This document shows, piece after piece, positions 1-8,969 of a DNA stretch of 52,051 nucleotides. The stretch is from Nitrospiraceae bacterium. Its GTDB lineage: Bacteria > Nitrospirota > Thermodesulfovibrionia > UBA6902. A model generated the notes under the pieces. That model had not been told where the DNA came from and searched no databases. It worked only from the letters and a program-made list of their open reading frames with translations. The first letter of the stretch is position 1, and each line of letters opens with the position of its first letter. A program made the translations under genes and the position numbers. The DNA is taken from positions 1 to 52,051 of the forward strand of contig QZIL01000061.1 of assembly GCA_003599025.1 (NCBI GenBank). Reading direction: 5' to 3'.

Positions 1-555
1 GTGGAAATGGACCGGGTATATGAGCTCAGGCCGGGGGATTTCCCAGAGGTTCCCGTATCTCAGCCAGTTGTCCGGGGCCTCTGTCTGAAAGCCGTTTTCT
101 ATCTTCTGTGAAAAGATGCCGTATTCATAGCGGATGCCGTATCCATATGCAGGATACTGAAGCGTTGCCATGGAGTCCAGAAAACAGGCTGCAAGCCTGC
201 CGAGCCCGCCGTTTCCAAGACCAGCGTCCCACTCAATGTCAGAGAGGTCCTCATAATTCATTCCCAGTATTTTTGCTGCCTCATCGTATTCCCCCGTCAG
301 GCCGATATTGAGAATATAGTTGTCCAGCAGCCTGCCGAGGAGAAATTCCAGGGACAGGTAATAGACCCGCTTGGCGTCCACTTCATAGTAAAGCTGCTGA
401 GTCCTGATCCAGCGCTCCATGAGAGGCTTCCGTACAGACAGGAGGACGGCGTTGAATTTGTCACGCGGAGTGGCAGAGTACATGTCCTTTGCAAGGTCAA
501 AGGTGAGGTGGTCCATCAGAGATTTCTTAAGATGTTTGACCCTGTCTTCTGCCAT
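1..555 (-). CDS. glgP: Glycogen/alpha-glucan phosphorylase, N-terminal part (runs off left edge)
   Basis: Read from ATG at 555 leftward, the frame is open for 185 codons to base 1 with no stop, so this is the N-terminus of a longer protein (the family is usually about 800 residues). Diagnostic blocks of GT35 phosphorylases are visible: [11 protein letters not shown], the glycine-rich [32 protein letters not shown] and [12 protein letters not shown]. The enzyme would release glucose-1-phosphate from glycogen or maltodextrin in the cytoplasm. The PLP-binding lysine lies in the missing C-terminal half. No strong ribosome-binding site precedes the ATG, but the N-terminal [12 protein letters not shown] is a natural start. 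A protein with a glycogen-binding domain is encoded at 24683-25477, a possible functional relation. Confidence 0.93.
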   Translation of the reverse strand, partial: MAEDRVKHLKKSLMDHLTFDLAKDMYSATPRDKFNAVLLSVRKPLMERWIRTQQLYYEVDAKRVYYLSLEFLLGRLLDNYILNIGLTGEYDEAAKILGMNYEDLSDIEWDAGLGNGGLGRLAACFLDSMATLQYPAYGYGIRYEYGIFSQKIENGFQTEAPDNWLRYGNLWEIPRPELIYPVHFH

Positions 556-785
556 AGATGTGTCCGGTCGCTGCTCTATAACACAATAATAACACGTATT
601 ATCCGCTTACTCCGATAACTGCTTTTGAAATAATACAGATGTTGGAAAATAATTTGTTTTTCGATACCTTAAACGCATTGTCAATCAAGGTTAGGATGCA
701 TATCAATATTCAACGCCTCATGCATAATATGATTATTAATTTATCGAGTTAAACAAGTTATTTTTCAATGTCTGTATTATTCAGA

Positions 786-1235
786 TCAAGGCTTTCCAGT
801 CAGCCTGCTTAATTTGTTTTTTAGGCCCCCGGCAAGCTCCTTTAATTTCCATTCTTCATCCCCCAGCTGCATGTCTTCCTGCTGACCATCACGTACTTTT
901 GCCTTCTTCCCGGCATTGAGCTCCCGCCTGATATCCATACGCTCGGATGATATCTCCCTCAGCCGCAGATGGATCATCTGGAGGGCATTCCTGTATACCG
1001 GTATTGCCTGGTTTGTCTGACCATTTTTTGCATAAGCCTCTCCGAGAAGGGAATAAACATCAATATAATAATACAGGTCCCCCTTTTCATTGGATGCCTG
1101 TTCCAGTTCCTTTATCGCACGGTCATATCTGTTTTTCTGAAGGTATTCTCTGCCGCGTGCATGATGAGTTCCGGGAGCGCAGCCGGTGATTATGAGGGCA
1201 AGAAGGATTGCCGGCATAAGGCACGATTTTTTCAA
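786..1235 (-). CDS. TPR-type lipoprotein, small
   Basis: A 149-residue protein with a lipoprotein signal: basic start (MKK), hydrophobic stretch 6-16 and lipobox ITGC with the acylated Cys at 19. The mature part contains roughly two tetratricopeptide-like helical hairpins (about 25-100; YLQKNRYDRAIKELEQA and LLGEAYAKNGQTNQAIPVYR). A charged tail (about 105-149) could be coiled coil. It is probably anchored in the outer or inner membrane and used for protein contacts; the partner is unknown. It lies alone between glgP and the phoU end of the pst operon on the same strand, so it may be transcribed independently. Lipobox and TPR pattern are seen; the role is inferred. Confidence 0.75.
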   Translation of the reverse strand: MKKSCLMPAILLALIITGCAPGTHHARGREYLQKNRYDRAIKELEQASNEKGDLYYYIDVYSLLGEAYAKNGQTNQAIPVYRNALQMIHLRLREISSERMDIRRELNAGKKAKVRDGQQEDMQLGDEEWKLKELAGGLKNKLSRLTGKP

Positions 1236-1286
1236 TATATGCTCCTTAAGCTAATGTAGTCATGAGTAATGATGCATAAATTAGTC

Positions 1287-1363
1287 GTCATGCCCGAAGT
1301 TCTTAATCGGGCATCCAGTTCTTGAACTGTCTGGATTCCCGCTCAACAGACTGCGGGAATGAC
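1287..1363. repeat. Intergenic inverted-repeat element (GTCAT-cccg ... cggg-ATGAC type)
   Basis: The stretch begins GTCATGCCCG and ends CGGGAATGAC, so its outer ends are near-complementary. Inside are two smaller hairpins: GCCCGA/TCGGGC on the left, and CATTCCCGC-type arms around a central TCAACAGA on the right. This is the style of short palindromic elements scattered between genes in many proteobacterial and Nitrospirota genomes. It sits just after phoU and the lipoprotein start and may act as a 3-prime mRNA stabiliser or weak terminator. No second clear copy was recognised in this window. Confidence 0.5.
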
Positions 1364-1410
1364 ACTTATGTATTTTTACTTTTGACCTAATTATAGCAAT
1401 AGAAATATTA

Positions 1411-2073
1411 TCATATCTGTTCAGGGAGCATATGGCGGATGATCTTTCCTTCAACCATATAGACAACTGTCTCAGCAATGTTCGTGGCATGGTCCCCGAT
1501 GCGCTCCAGATATTTAGAAATATACGTGATCTTGACCGCTCTCGAAACCGTTGACGGGTCCCGGGTCATAATCAGCATGAGTTCTTTCCATACCAGTTCA
1601 TTGAGATCATCCACTTCATCATCCCGTATTATGACCTCTCTTGCGAGTCTTCCATCTTCATTAACAAAGGCATCTATGGTGTTCCGCACCATGCCCTGCA
1701 CTATCCTGGACATACGCGGAATATCAATATACGGCTTCAGCAGCGCCTCCTGGTTCAGCTCAAGTGCGCGCTCGGCTATATTGACTGCGTTGTCCCCGAT
1801 GCGTTCCAGATCAGTCGTTATCTTCATGGCTGTGGTGATAAACCTCAGGTCTTTGCCCATAGGCTGCTTCAGCGCAAGCAGACGGACACACTCCTCATCT
1901 ATTGCCACGTCAAAGGTGTTTATCTGCTGGTCCTCTTTTATTACCTGGTGCGCGAGGCCGGATTCTCTTTCAACAAGGGAGTCAACGGATTTCTTGATTG
2001 CCGCCTCAACAAGCGCGGCCATTTTAAGAAGCATTTCCTTCAGATGCTCCAGTTCGCTGCTTCTTACTGTCAT
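1411..2073 (-). CDS. phoU: Phosphate transport system regulator PhoU
   Basis: A 220-residue cytoplasmic protein with the two tandem three-helix PhoU repeats (about 10-100 and 110-205). Family motifs appear in each: DQQINTFDVAIDEECVRL...QPMGKDLRFI, and DDEVDDLNELVWKEL...ISKYLERIGDHATNIAE. The acidic D/E-x3-D metal-binding patches are retained. PhoU links Pst transporter status to PhoR and represses the Pho regulon when phosphate is plentiful. Its ATG overlaps the pstB stop by one base (TAATG), indicating translational coupling. It is the last gene of the pst operon. Typical length, no anomalies. Confidence 0.96.
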   Translation of the reverse strand: MTVRSSELEHLKEMLLKMAALVEAAIKKSVDSLVERESGLAHQVIKEDQQINTFDVAIDEECVRLLALKQPMGKDLRFITTAMKITTDLERIGDNAVNIAERALELNQEALLKPYIDIPRMSRIVQGMVRNTIDAFVNEDGRLAREVIIRDDEVDDLNELVWKELMLIMTRDPSTVSRAVKITYISKYLERIGDHATNIAETVVYMVEGKIIRHMLPEQI

Positions 2074-2837
2074 TATCCAAACCTCCCGGTTATGTAATCT
2101 TCAGTGAGTTTTTCAGACGGATGTGTGAAGATTTTATCAGTTCTGTCGAATTCTATCAAATCTCCGAGCATCATGAATCCGGTCCAGTCAGAAATCCGGG
2201 CAGCCTGCTGCATGTTATGAGTAACGATTATTATCGTCACGTCTTTTTTCAGTTCGACAGCAAGCTCTTCTATCTTTGATGTGGAAATGGGATCAAGGGC
2301 AGAGGTCGGTTCATCAAACAGAAGCACCTCCGGCTCCACAGCAAGTGCCCTGGCAATAACAAGCCTCTGCTGCTGTCCGCCTGAAAGGTCATAGGCGCTC
2401 GCCATAAGTTTGTCCTTTACCTCGTCCCAGAGGGCCGCGTGTGTAAGCGCCTTTTCAACGCGTTCAGAAAGCCCGGCCCCCTTTTTTATGCCCCTCAGCT
2501 TCAGCCCATACGCAATATTGTCGAAAATGCTCATCGGAAATGGGGTGGGTTTCTGAAAGACCATACCGATCCTGCTCCTGAGAGCTATAAGGTCCGTGTC
2601 CTTCGAAAGGATGTTCTGCCTGTCAAAGGTGATCTCGCCTTCGTACCTGTTGCCGGGGTAAAGGTCATGCATCCGGTTAAAACACCTGAGCAGAGTCGTC
2701 TTGCCGCAGCCTGAAGGGCCGATAAGCGATGTAAGGGCGTTCTTGTATATCGGCAGATTAATGTTTTTCAGGGCATGGACTACCCCTGAATAATAAAAAT
2801 CAAGTTTCTTGACCTCCAGCGCTATCTGTTCTGCCAC
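2073..2837 (-). CDS. pstB: Phosphate ABC transporter ATP-binding protein PstB
   Basis: The ATPase of the high-affinity phosphate importer. It shows Walker [11 protein letters not shown]-loop [11 protein letters not shown] (the PstB-specific form), signature LSGGQQQR, Walker [13 protein letters not shown] and H-loop ITHNM-like VTHNMQ. The longest frame starts at an ATG at 2855, but that ATG has no upstream Shine-Dalgarno. A GGAGG (2849-2853) instead precedes a GTG at 2835-2837 that overlaps the pstA stop as TAGTG. This mirrors the one-base TAATG junction of pstB/phoU, so the GTG start (254 residues, [10 protein letters not shown]...) is preferred. It couples ATP hydrolysis to phosphate import with PstC and PstA. 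Confidence 0.96.
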   Translation of the reverse strand: MAEQIALEVKKLDFYYSGVVHALKNINLPIYKNALTSLIGPSGCGKTTLLRCFNRMHDLYPGNRYEGEITFDRQNILSKDTDLIALRSRIGMVFQKPTPFPMSIFDNIAYGLKLRGIKKGAGLSERVEKALTHAALWDEVKDKLMASAYDLSGGQQQRLVIARALAVEPEVLLFDEPTSALDPISTSKIEELAVELKKDVTIIIVTHNMQQAARISDWTGFMMLGDLIEFDRTDKIFTHPSEKLTEDYITGRFG

Positions 2838-3679
2838 TATTTTCCAAACCTCCATTTAACTACGACCCTGCCGATAATCGTGAGCAGCAGGATAAATATG
2901 GTCACTACAAAAGACGCGGCCCAGGCCTGCGCGTGCCAGCTTTCATAGGGGCCCATGGCATACTGAAATACAGTAACAGTGAGCGAGGCAATAGGCTCGT
3001 TCATGTTAACAGAAAAAAAGGAATTGTTGAAAGAGGTAAACAGCAATGGTGCTGTTTCACCTGCCACGCGGGCGATAGAAAGCAGGATACCTGTCAGGAT
3101 GCCGGCTGCGGCCCCACGGTAAACAACCTGGATTATAACCTTGTAATAAGGTGCCCCGAGTGCAAATGCAGCCTCTCTCAAAGTCCACGGCACCAGGGTA
3201 AGCATGTCCTCAGTTGTCCTGAGGACAACGGGTATCATAATGATCGCCAGCGCTATCGCTCCTGCCCATCCGCTGAAATGACCCACTGGTTTTACCACCA
3301 CTGCATAAATGAAAGTCCCTATGACTATAGAAGGTACGCTGACCATAATGTCTGAGAGTACGCTTATGATCTTCGCAATCGTCCTGCCGCGTGCATACTC
3401 GGCAAGGAACGTTCCTCCCAATACACCCACCGGAACTCCTATGAGGGTAGCACAAAAAGTGATCATGATCTGGCCCACAAAGGCATTTCTCAGCCCCCCG
3501 CCTTCAATACCTGCAGGAGCAGGATCATTGGTGAACAAACCCATGTTCAGTGCCTTTATCCCGTGCACAAGCACGTCTCCCAGGATAAACACGAGCCAGA
3601 AGAGACCGGCCATGGCAGCAAGCGTACTCAGGGTCATGGCGATAAAGCCTTCAAGCTTTCTCATCTTTTCCCTATTCAT
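2837..3679 (-). CDS. pstA: Phosphate ABC transporter permease PstA
   Basis: Inner-membrane permease with about six helices. The binding-protein-dependent transport EAA-type loop is visible ([20 protein letters not shown]), followed by [20 protein letters not shown], the PstA signature containing the conserved RxxGETAP. The frame is open upstream to an ATG at 3742. The extra residues (MCRIEILLQPS...) are not family-like and have no ribosome-binding site. [11 protein letters not shown] at 3679 is chosen here; an ATG at 3664 preceded by AGGGA is an alternative. It pairs with PstC to form the phosphate channel. A 144-208-bp spacer separates it from pstC, longer than usual inside this operon. Confidence 0.93.
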   Translation of the reverse strand: MNREKMRKLEGFIAMTLSTLAAMAGLFWLVFILGDVLVHGIKALNMGLFTNDPAPAGIEGGGLRNAFVGQIMITFCATLIGVPVGVLGGTFLAEYARGRTIAKIISVLSDIMVSVPSIVIGTFIYAVVVKPVGHFSGWAGAIALAIIMIPVVLRTTEDMLTLVPWTLREAAFALGAPYYKVIIQVVYRGAAAGILTGILLSIARVAGETAPLLFTSFNNSFFSVNMNEPIASLTVTVFQYAMGPYESWHAQAWAASFVVTIFILLLTIIGRVVVKWRFGK

Positions 3680-3886
3680 GTCGAATTTCATTCCAACAGT
3701 CACAGGCATGGAAGGCTGCAGAAGAATTTCTATACGACACATTTAAAAAGAGAGCGGCAGTCAGCAGTCGGACGTCAGGACAGAAAATAAAACATGTCTG
3801 CCATGAAGTAAAAATATAATATGTCGTTTGTCGATTATAGAAATTCTGGAGCAGGCTTTCATGCCGGCAGCAATGCTTAATAATTT

Positions 3887-4828
3887 TCATCTCGAATACT
3901 TCCTCTCTGCCTTGAGGAGAAATAATTTTGCTATGGCAAGGGTAATAAAACTCATCACAAACAGAACGAGCGCAAGGTAAAATAGTGAGGACAGGTAAAG
4001 GTCATTGTCCGCCTCTGCAAATTCATTCGCGAGAGTTACCGTAATCGTCGCTGCTGCATCAAGAAGCGAAGTGGTGATCCTGTGGCTGTTCCCAAGGACA
4101 AAGGCCACTGCCATGGTCTCACCTATCGCCCTTCCCAGAGACAGGACTATTCCGCCAAACACCCCGAGCTTTGAATAAGGCACCACGACATTTTTTATTA
4201 CCTCCCACTTTGTAGCACCGATTGCATAGGCAGACTCCTTTACAATGGAAGGTGTCAGATTAAAGGAATCTCTTGATATGCTGGCAGTAAAAGGTATTAT
4301 CATGATGCTCAGTATTACGCTTGCCGTCAGAATATCAATGCCCATTGGCGTGCCCTCAAATAAAATACTGACAACAGGTATGTCTGCGGTAATCCTTTTC
4401 AGAAAGGGTTCAATGTGGTTGCTCATTATCGGCGACAGAGTGAAAAGCCCCCACATACCATAAATAATGCTCGGTATCGCGGCCAGCAGTTCGATAGCAG
4501 CGCCGATCGGTCCTTTCAGGAAGTTGGGAGAAATCTCAGTTACAAAGATTGCTATACCTATTGCGACCGGTATGGCTATAGTCAGGGCAAGTACTGTGGT
4601 TACGACCGTTCCATAGATATTGGTGAGCGCGCCAAAGGACTCCCTCACCGGGTCCCAGTCTGTTGAAGCAAGGAATTTAGTGATGCCGAACCTGCCGATG
4701 GCCAGAGAAGATTCTGATACCAGGACATAAAAGATCCCTATGACAAGGACAATCACCGAAAAAGATGCTATTGCGGTTACAGATGAAAAAACAATATCAG
4801 CCGGATTTCTTCTTTGTTGTGATGGCAT
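3887..4828 (-). CDS. pstC: Phosphate ABC transporter permease PstC
   Basis: A 313-residue permease with about six helices. The N-terminal helix is at 18-40, and the long periplasmic loop contains FGITKFLASTDWDPV, a PstC hallmark. The later segment AAIPSIIYGMWGLF and the coupling loop VKESAYAIGATKWEVIKNVV are typical, followed by SLGRAIGETMAVAFVLGN. It forms the membrane channel with PstA. It lies 70 bp after pstS, from which it is separated by a strong G+C hairpin that probably lowers downstream expression relative to the binding protein. Confidence 0.96.
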   Translation of the reverse strand: MPSQQRRNPADIVFSSVTAIASFSVIVLVIGIFYVLVSESSLAIGRFGITKFLASTDWDPVRESFGALTNIYGTVVTTVLALTIAIPVAIGIAIFVTEISPNFLKGPIGAAIELLAAIPSIIYGMWGLFTLSPIMSNHIEPFLKRITADIPVVSILFEGTPMGIDILTASVILSIMIIPFTASISRDSFNLTPSIVKESAYAIGATKWEVIKNVVVPYSKLGVFGGIVLSLGRAIGETMAVAFVLGNSHRITTSLLDAAATITVTLANEFAEADNDLYLSSLFYLALVLFVMSFITLAIAKLFLLKAERKYSR

Positions 4829-4846
4829 AGCGTTAGCCTAATGCAG

Positions 4847-4865
4847 GGGCGGGGTCACCCCGCCC
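4847..4865 (-). promoter_or_regulatory. G+C hairpin in the pstS-pstC intercistronic gap
   Basis: A perfect 8-bp stem (GGGCGGGG pairing with CCCCGCCC) with a 3-base loop lies between the pstS stop and pstC start. No T-run follows in the direction of transcription, so it is not a standard terminator. Such stems after a binding-protein gene usually block 3-prime exonucleases and raise the amount of the upstream message. Next to it (4870-4895) are imperfect copies of AGCTGATAGC/AGCTGTCAGC. Confidence 0.6.
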
Positions 4866-4898
4866 TTACAAGCTGATAGCTGTTCGCTGACAGCTTAA

Positions 4899-5915
4899 TT
4901 AATAAATCCCGTTTTCCTTCCAGTAAGCCCTGACCTTTTCCTCCAGCGCCTGCGGAAGAGGTACATATACAAGATCTTTTGCCCTCTTGTCTCCGTTTTT
5001 ATATGCCCAGTCAAAGAACTTCACAACCCCCTTATTAGAAGCTGTCTTTTCCTTTGGAAGGAGGATGAATGTCGCACCCGCAATCGGCCAGGAGCCTTTG
5101 CCCGGCGCATTAGTCAACAAGAGGTAAAAATCTTTCTTGGGATCAAAGTCTCCTGACTCGGCAGCGGCCTCAAAGCTCTCAAATCCGGGGCTAACAAAAC
5201 TTCCCGCAGCATTCTTTAACTGGGAAAATACAAGCTTGTTCTGCTTAGCATATGCAAACTCCACATATCCGATGGAACCGGCAGCCCTTTTTACGTAATT
5301 TGCCACCCCCTCATTCCCTTTGCCGCCAATCCCTGAGGGATATTTCACGGCCTTGCCAGCTCCGACCTTTTCCTTCCAGGCAGGACAGGTGTCATTCAGG
5401 TAATTTGTAAATATGGCTGTTGTCCCTGAGCCGTCCGACCGGTATATAACGGTGACCTCAGTGTGTGGAAGCTTGAGCTCAGGGTTAATTTTTTTTAACC
5501 TGTCATCATCCCAGAATTTAATCTCTCCGAGAAATAGCCCGCAAAGGGTTCCGGAATCGAGCTTTAGCTGCCCTGACCGGACATTCCCGAGATTTAACAC
5601 CGGCACAACCCCGCCGATTACAGCAGGGAATTGAAGCAGACCGTCTTTCCGGACCTGATCAGGAGTCAGCGGGTCATCCGAGGCGCCAAAATCAACTGTC
5701 CTTTCAGTGACCTGTCTCTGCCCTCCACCTGAACCTATGGACTGGTAGTTGATCTGCACGCCTGTTATCCTGTTGTAATCATACGCCCATGCTGAATACA
5801 GGGGATAGGGGAAAGTTGCCCCTGCACCGTTTAATTTCTCTGCTGCATCCGCAATATTAATACACAGAAGAAGTGCAAGCGTAACAGATAAAATCAGTTT
5901 TGAAATGCTGTTCAT
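4899..5915 (-). CDS. pstS: Periplasmic phosphate-binding protein PstS
   Basis: A 338-residue secreted solute-binding protein. The signal peptide is about residues 1-24 (cleavage near NIADAA). Phosphate-ligand motifs are seen: GAGATFPYPLYSAW at the mature N-terminus, SIGSGGGQRQVTERTVDFGASD, and YRSDGSGTT, where Ser and Arg/Asp side chains bind phosphate. The start is certain because TAAGGAGG lies 5-6 bases upstream of the ATG. It delivers phosphate to PstCAB. First gene of the operon, preceded by a Pho box (see 6021-6054). Confidence 0.97.
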   Translation of the reverse strand: MNSISKLILSVTLALLLCINIADAAEKLNGAGATFPYPLYSAWAYDYNRITGVQINYQSIGSGGGQRQVTERTVDFGASDDPLTPDQVRKDGLLQFPAVIGGVVPVLNLGNVRSGQLKLDSGTLCGLFLGEIKFWDDDRLKKINPELKLPHTEVTVIYRSDGSGTTAIFTNYLNDTCPAWKEKVGAGKAVKYPSGIGGKGNEGVANYVKRAAGSIGYVEFAYAKQNKLVFSQLKNAAGSFVSPGFESFEAAAESGDFDPKKDFYLLLTNAPGKGSWPIAGATFILLPKEKTASNKGVVKFFDWAYKNGDKRAKDLVYVPLPQALEEKVRAYWKENGIY

Positions 5916-5980
5916 AATGCCTCCTTAATCAGGGTCTGAATTCATTTTGTATTTACTCCTCTCGCCGGGGCCCTGCTGAC

Positions 5981-5998
5981 CTGACCGTCATTTTACAG
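5981..5998 (-). promoter_or_regulatory. Weak second Pho-box-like repeat
   Basis: Read on the minus strand: CTGTAAA, four bases, CGGTCAG. It has the 7-4-7 geometry of a PhoB half-site pair, but the second half deviates from CTGTCAT/CTGTAAT. It lies within the pstS leader, downstream of the good box, so its function is doubtful. Confidence 0.25.
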
Positions 5999-6020
5999 GA
6001 GAGGATATTCTGTTGCTTAA

Positions 6021-6054
6021 ATTGTACACCCGAATTATTACAGGAATGTTACAG
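6021..6054 (-). promoter_or_regulatory. Pho box and -10 element of the pstS promoter
   Basis: On the minus strand, CTGTAAC (6054-6048) and CTGTAAT (6043-6037) are separated by four bases (ATTC), exactly the direct-repeat layout bound by PhoB dimers. Ten bases further on is TACAAT (6026-6021), a good sigma70 -10, so the Pho box replaces the -35 as in classical class II Pho promoters. The predicted transcript starts near 6014 and has a leader of about 100 bases before pstS. The pattern is seen; binding by the PhoB-type regulator at 15302-15997 is inferred. Confidence 0.8.
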
Positions 6055-6220
6055 CCGGAAGAAAACTATGTTAAATGTTCAGGATTGTAATAGAGATCAC
6101 AATGGATGTTTTAATTCTAAAGTACACTGTATATAGTGTCGAATATTATAACCAGGATATTGAATCAAAAGGCAATAACACCTTGATTTACAATACCGGT
6201 GAAATTGGACATAAGCAGAT

Positions 6221-6883
6221 ATGATAGTATTTTCAAATGTAGCAAAGCATTTCGATAATAAAAGGGTCCTCCACGATGTCAGCTTCGATTTAAAGAACGG
6301 TGATCTGGTTTTCCTGACCGGTCCAAGCGGTGCAGGGAAAACCACTTTACTCAAGCTCATTTACTGCTTTGAACGCCCCAGCAGCGGAAAGATCATTATT
6401 GACAATATAGACATCAGCGCGATAACGCAGGGAAAAATTCCGCAGGTAAGACGTAAGATCGGCATTGTCTTCCAGGACTTCAGGCTGTTTACCGATAAAA
6501 CTGTATTTGATAATGTTGCTGTCACGCTCCAGTTTAACGGCATGCATCCTCAAAAAATAAGGGGATATGTAAATGAACTCCTCGAAAAAGTGGGGATGCT
6601 AAAGGCAACCAGGGAATTTCCTCAGCATCTTTCGGGCGGTGAACAGCAGAGAATTGTAATCGCGAGAGCTATGGTATCGAAGCCGAAGGTGATCCTTGCA
6701 GATGAGCCAACCGGTAACCTTGACGATGAAAATGCCAGAACCATAATGCACCTTTTAAAGGAGATAAGCTTAAAAGGCACTACCGTACTTATCGCGACAC
6801 ACCATAAAGACCTCTTCCAGGGGTCAGGGCACAGGGTATTGCATTTAAACAATTCCATTATTGAAAGCGACTATGCAGCATGA
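6221..6883 (+). CDS. ftsE: Cell division ATP-binding protein FtsE
   Basis: A 220-residue ABC ATPase with the FtsE-type start MIVFSNVAKHF. It has Walker A GPSGAGKTTLLKLIY, Q-loop VFQDFRLF, signature LSGGEQQRIVIARA and Walker B VILADEPTGNLDD. FtsE drives conformational change of FtsX at the septum. Hydrolysis is not used for transport but activates periplasmic murein hydrolases through the EnvC-type partner. The gene overlaps ftsX by four bases (ATGA). It diverges from pstS across a 305-bp gap that also holds a short inverted repeat (ACACT-N6-AGTGT, 6124-6139). Confidence 0.95.
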   Translation: MIVFSNVAKHFDNKRVLHDVSFDLKNGDLVFLTGPSGAGKTTLLKLIYCFERPSSGKIIIDNIDISAITQGKIPQVRRKIGIVFQDFRLFTDKTVFDNVAVTLQFNGMHPQKIRGYVNELLEKVGMLKATREFPQHLSGGEQQRIVIARAMVSKPKVILADEPTGNLDDENARTIMHLLKEISLKGTTVLIATHHKDLFQGSGHRVLHLNNSIIESDYAA

Positions 6884-7764
6884 ATACACTGAGATACGCA
6901 TTGAGGTCCGCCTTTAAGAGCATCTGGCTCGAAAAATGGTTTAATCTGATCGCCATCTTTGCCATAAGCATCGGCCTGTTCATTCTCTGCGCGTTTGTGA
7001 TGCTTACTGTAAATATGGATTCTGCTATTCAGCGCTGGTCCAAGAGCTTCGGCATAATTGTATATCTTTCTGACGGGTTAAGCCGGGAGGAAGAAGAGAA
7101 GGCAGGCGATAAATTCCGCCAGGACCCGGATATATCAGAAGTGAATTACATATCAAAAGAGACGGCCCTTGAGAATGTCCGGACCGCGCTCGGCTCCAAT
7201 TCACTTATTCTCGATGTTTTCAAGGGTAATCCGCTTCCTTCTTCCTTTGAGCTCAAAATAAAGAGTGATCTGCTGGAACCGGCTTATGTCAGAGAAAAGG
7301 CGGCAAAGATAGAAAAAATGAACGGCATTAAAGAAGTTCAATATGGGGAGAAATGGCTCTCATCCCTGAATACCGCAACAAAAATAATGAAGATATTTGC
7401 AATCTTTTTTGGAGGCGGTATCTTTGTCGCGATAACGTTTATAACTTACAGCATAATCAAGATATTCTTTCATAGAAGAAGGGATGATATCGAGACATTA
7501 AAGCTGCTCGGGGCCCCCAGGATGTTTATCAGACTTCCTTTATTAATAGAAGGCATGTTTATGGGTTCTGTGGGCGGCGCCTTAAGCTCCATTGCATTGT
7601 TTATTATCTATTCACTCGTATATGCGAAGATCGCTGAATATGTTCCCTCAATCAAGCTGATAATTACGTCAATGCCGATATTTCTGTATGTCCTGGTCCC
7701 TGTTTCCGGTGCCCTTATGAGTCTTGTCGGGAGTTATATCGCGATCGGCAGGATACGGTATTAA
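6880..7764 (+). CDS. ftsX: Cell division permease-like protein FtsX
   Basis: A 294-residue membrane protein with FtsX architecture. The first helix (about 22-46) is followed by a periplasmic domain (about 47-165; SDGLSREEEEKAG, LPSSFELKIK), then three helices (about 170-195, 220-245, 262-285). The cytoplasmic loop RRRDDIETLKLLGA is the canonical FtsX/MacB-type coupling loop. It transmits FtsE ATPase activity to the periplasmic EnvC-like protein encoded next. The ATGA overlap with ftsE implies coupled translation. Confidence 0.95.
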   Translation: MNTLRYALRSAFKSIWLEKWFNLIAIFAISIGLFILCAFVMLTVNMDSAIQRWSKSFGIIVYLSDGLSREEEEKAGDKFRQDPDISEVNYISKETALENVRTALGSNSLILDVFKGNPLPSSFELKIKSDLLEPAYVREKAAKIEKMNGIKEVQYGEKWLSSLNTATKIMKIFAIFFGGGIFVAITFITYSIIKIFFHRRRDDIETLKLLGAPRMFIRLPLLIEGMFMGSVGGALSSIALFIIYSLVYAKIAEYVPSIKLIITSMPIFLYVLVPVSGALMSLVGSYIAIGRIRY

Positions 7765-7790
7765 TTTTTTTGCAGCCGTATGACATCAGA

Positions 7791-8969
7791 ATGCGTTATA
7801 TGAAAATGAACATCCTTCAGCCCTGCAGCAAGATCGCATTGCTCATGCTCTGTTCTGTTTTTTTTATCTGCCAGCCCCCTGCGTCGGCCCGGGAAAACAG
7901 GCTCTCGGAAATCCCGGATAAAATGAAGTCAAAGTTGAGTGAATACCAGGAAAACAGCAGGGAAGAGGCTGTTGCGAACGAGCTGGAAGATATAAACAGG
8001 AATTTAAGACAGGAGGAAGCAGAACTTAAGCGTCACGGCAGCCAGGTATTACAAACACAGGCGGAAATCCGTAAGCTCTCTGAAGAGATAGATCAACTTA
8101 CCGCCAAACTCGAAAGCAATATGGAGTATCTTCGGGCTGTAATTATCGCCTTCTATAAACAGCAATATGACAGTAACGCCCTCATTCTTCTGTCAGCAGA
8201 TGACAACCAGGACATGGTCCACAAAATGAAATATGCAAGCCTCCTGGCCCACTACGACAGCACCGTAATAAATCAGTACGGTGCAGAAGCAAGAACAATA
8301 AATGACAAAAAACAGCAACTGGCCGCCTTGCAGAAAAAAGTCAGGGATGAGGAAGAATATGCCACGTTAACGAGAAATAAAATAAATGAAGAAAGCCGGA
8401 AGAAGGCCGGGCTGCTAGCCGAGCTGAAGGCCAAACGTGCCATGTATGAGGCAAAAATCCGGGAACTTCAGGCATCATCCCAGAAAGTCCAGGCCATGCT
8501 GGCGGATATTGAGTCAAAAGAACTCCCGAAATCCATTCGGGGCAAAGGATTTATTTCATTAAAAGGAAATCTGTCGTGGCCCATCGATGGCGAAATATTA
8601 CCCCGTTACGATAAAAATAGTGAGCTCCCGACAGGCACGTCCGCACTGAAAAGCGGAATTGAATTCAGGGCAAAACCGGAGAATGAAGCTGCAGCTGTGG
8701 CCGGAGGGAGGGTTGTATACACGGGGATGCATGAAGGCTACGGCTTTGTTGTTATCATCGACCATGGGGACGGCTACCACAGTCTGTACGGGAATCTATC
8801 AGGGTCATCTCTTTCAAAAGGGAACATAGTAATTCAGGGATCAAGTGTGGGATGGCTGGTCAAGTCAGTGATATTGAACGCCCCATCACTATATTTTGAG
8901 ATAAGGCAGAAAGGAAGGCCGGTTGATCCTCTGGGCTGGCTGGAAAAAAGGGTGAGGAAGGTATCCTGA
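7791..8969 (+). CDS. envC: EnvC-like murein hydrolase activator (degenerate LytM domain)
   Basis: A signal peptide (MNILQPCSKIALLMLCSVFF...PASA) leads into a long coiled coil (about 40-240: EAVANELEDINRNLRQEEAEL, KLSEEIDQLTAKLESN, further heptads). A C-terminal M23/LytM fold (about 275-390) ends SLYFEIRQKGRPVDPLGWL, very close to E. coli EnvC. The zinc ligands of active M23 peptidases are missing: HxGxD is KSGIE, YxHL is YGNL and HLHFEI is SLYFEI. It should therefore act as an amidase activator recruited by FtsX, not as a hydrolase. A TTG at 7770 is an alternative start; no strong ribosome-binding site was seen. It follows ftsX closely, forming an ftsEX-envC operon. Confidence 0.9.
   Translation: MRYMKMNILQPCSKIALLMLCSVFFICQPPASARENRLSEIPDKMKSKLSEYQENSREEAVANELEDINRNLRQEEAELKRHGSQVLQTQAEIRKLSEEIDQLTAKLESNMEYLRAVIIAFYKQQYDSNALILLSADDNQDMVHKMKYASLLAHYDSTVINQYGAEARTINDKKQQLAALQKKVRDEEEYATLTRNKINEESRKKAGLLAELKAKRAMYEAKIRELQASSQKVQAMLADIESKELPKSIRGKGFISLKGNLSWPIDGEILPRYDKNSELPTGTSALKSGIEFRAKPENEAAAVAGGRVVYTGMHEGYGFVVIIDHGDGYHSLYGNLSGSSLSKGNIVIQGSSVGWLVKSVILNAPSLYFEIRQKGRPVDPLGWLEKRVRKVS

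Noticed and set aside
7770-7790. TTG at 7770 as the envC start
   Set aside because: It adds residues before a clear signal peptide and has no ribosome-binding site; the ATG at 7791 or 7800 gives a normal secreted N-terminus.
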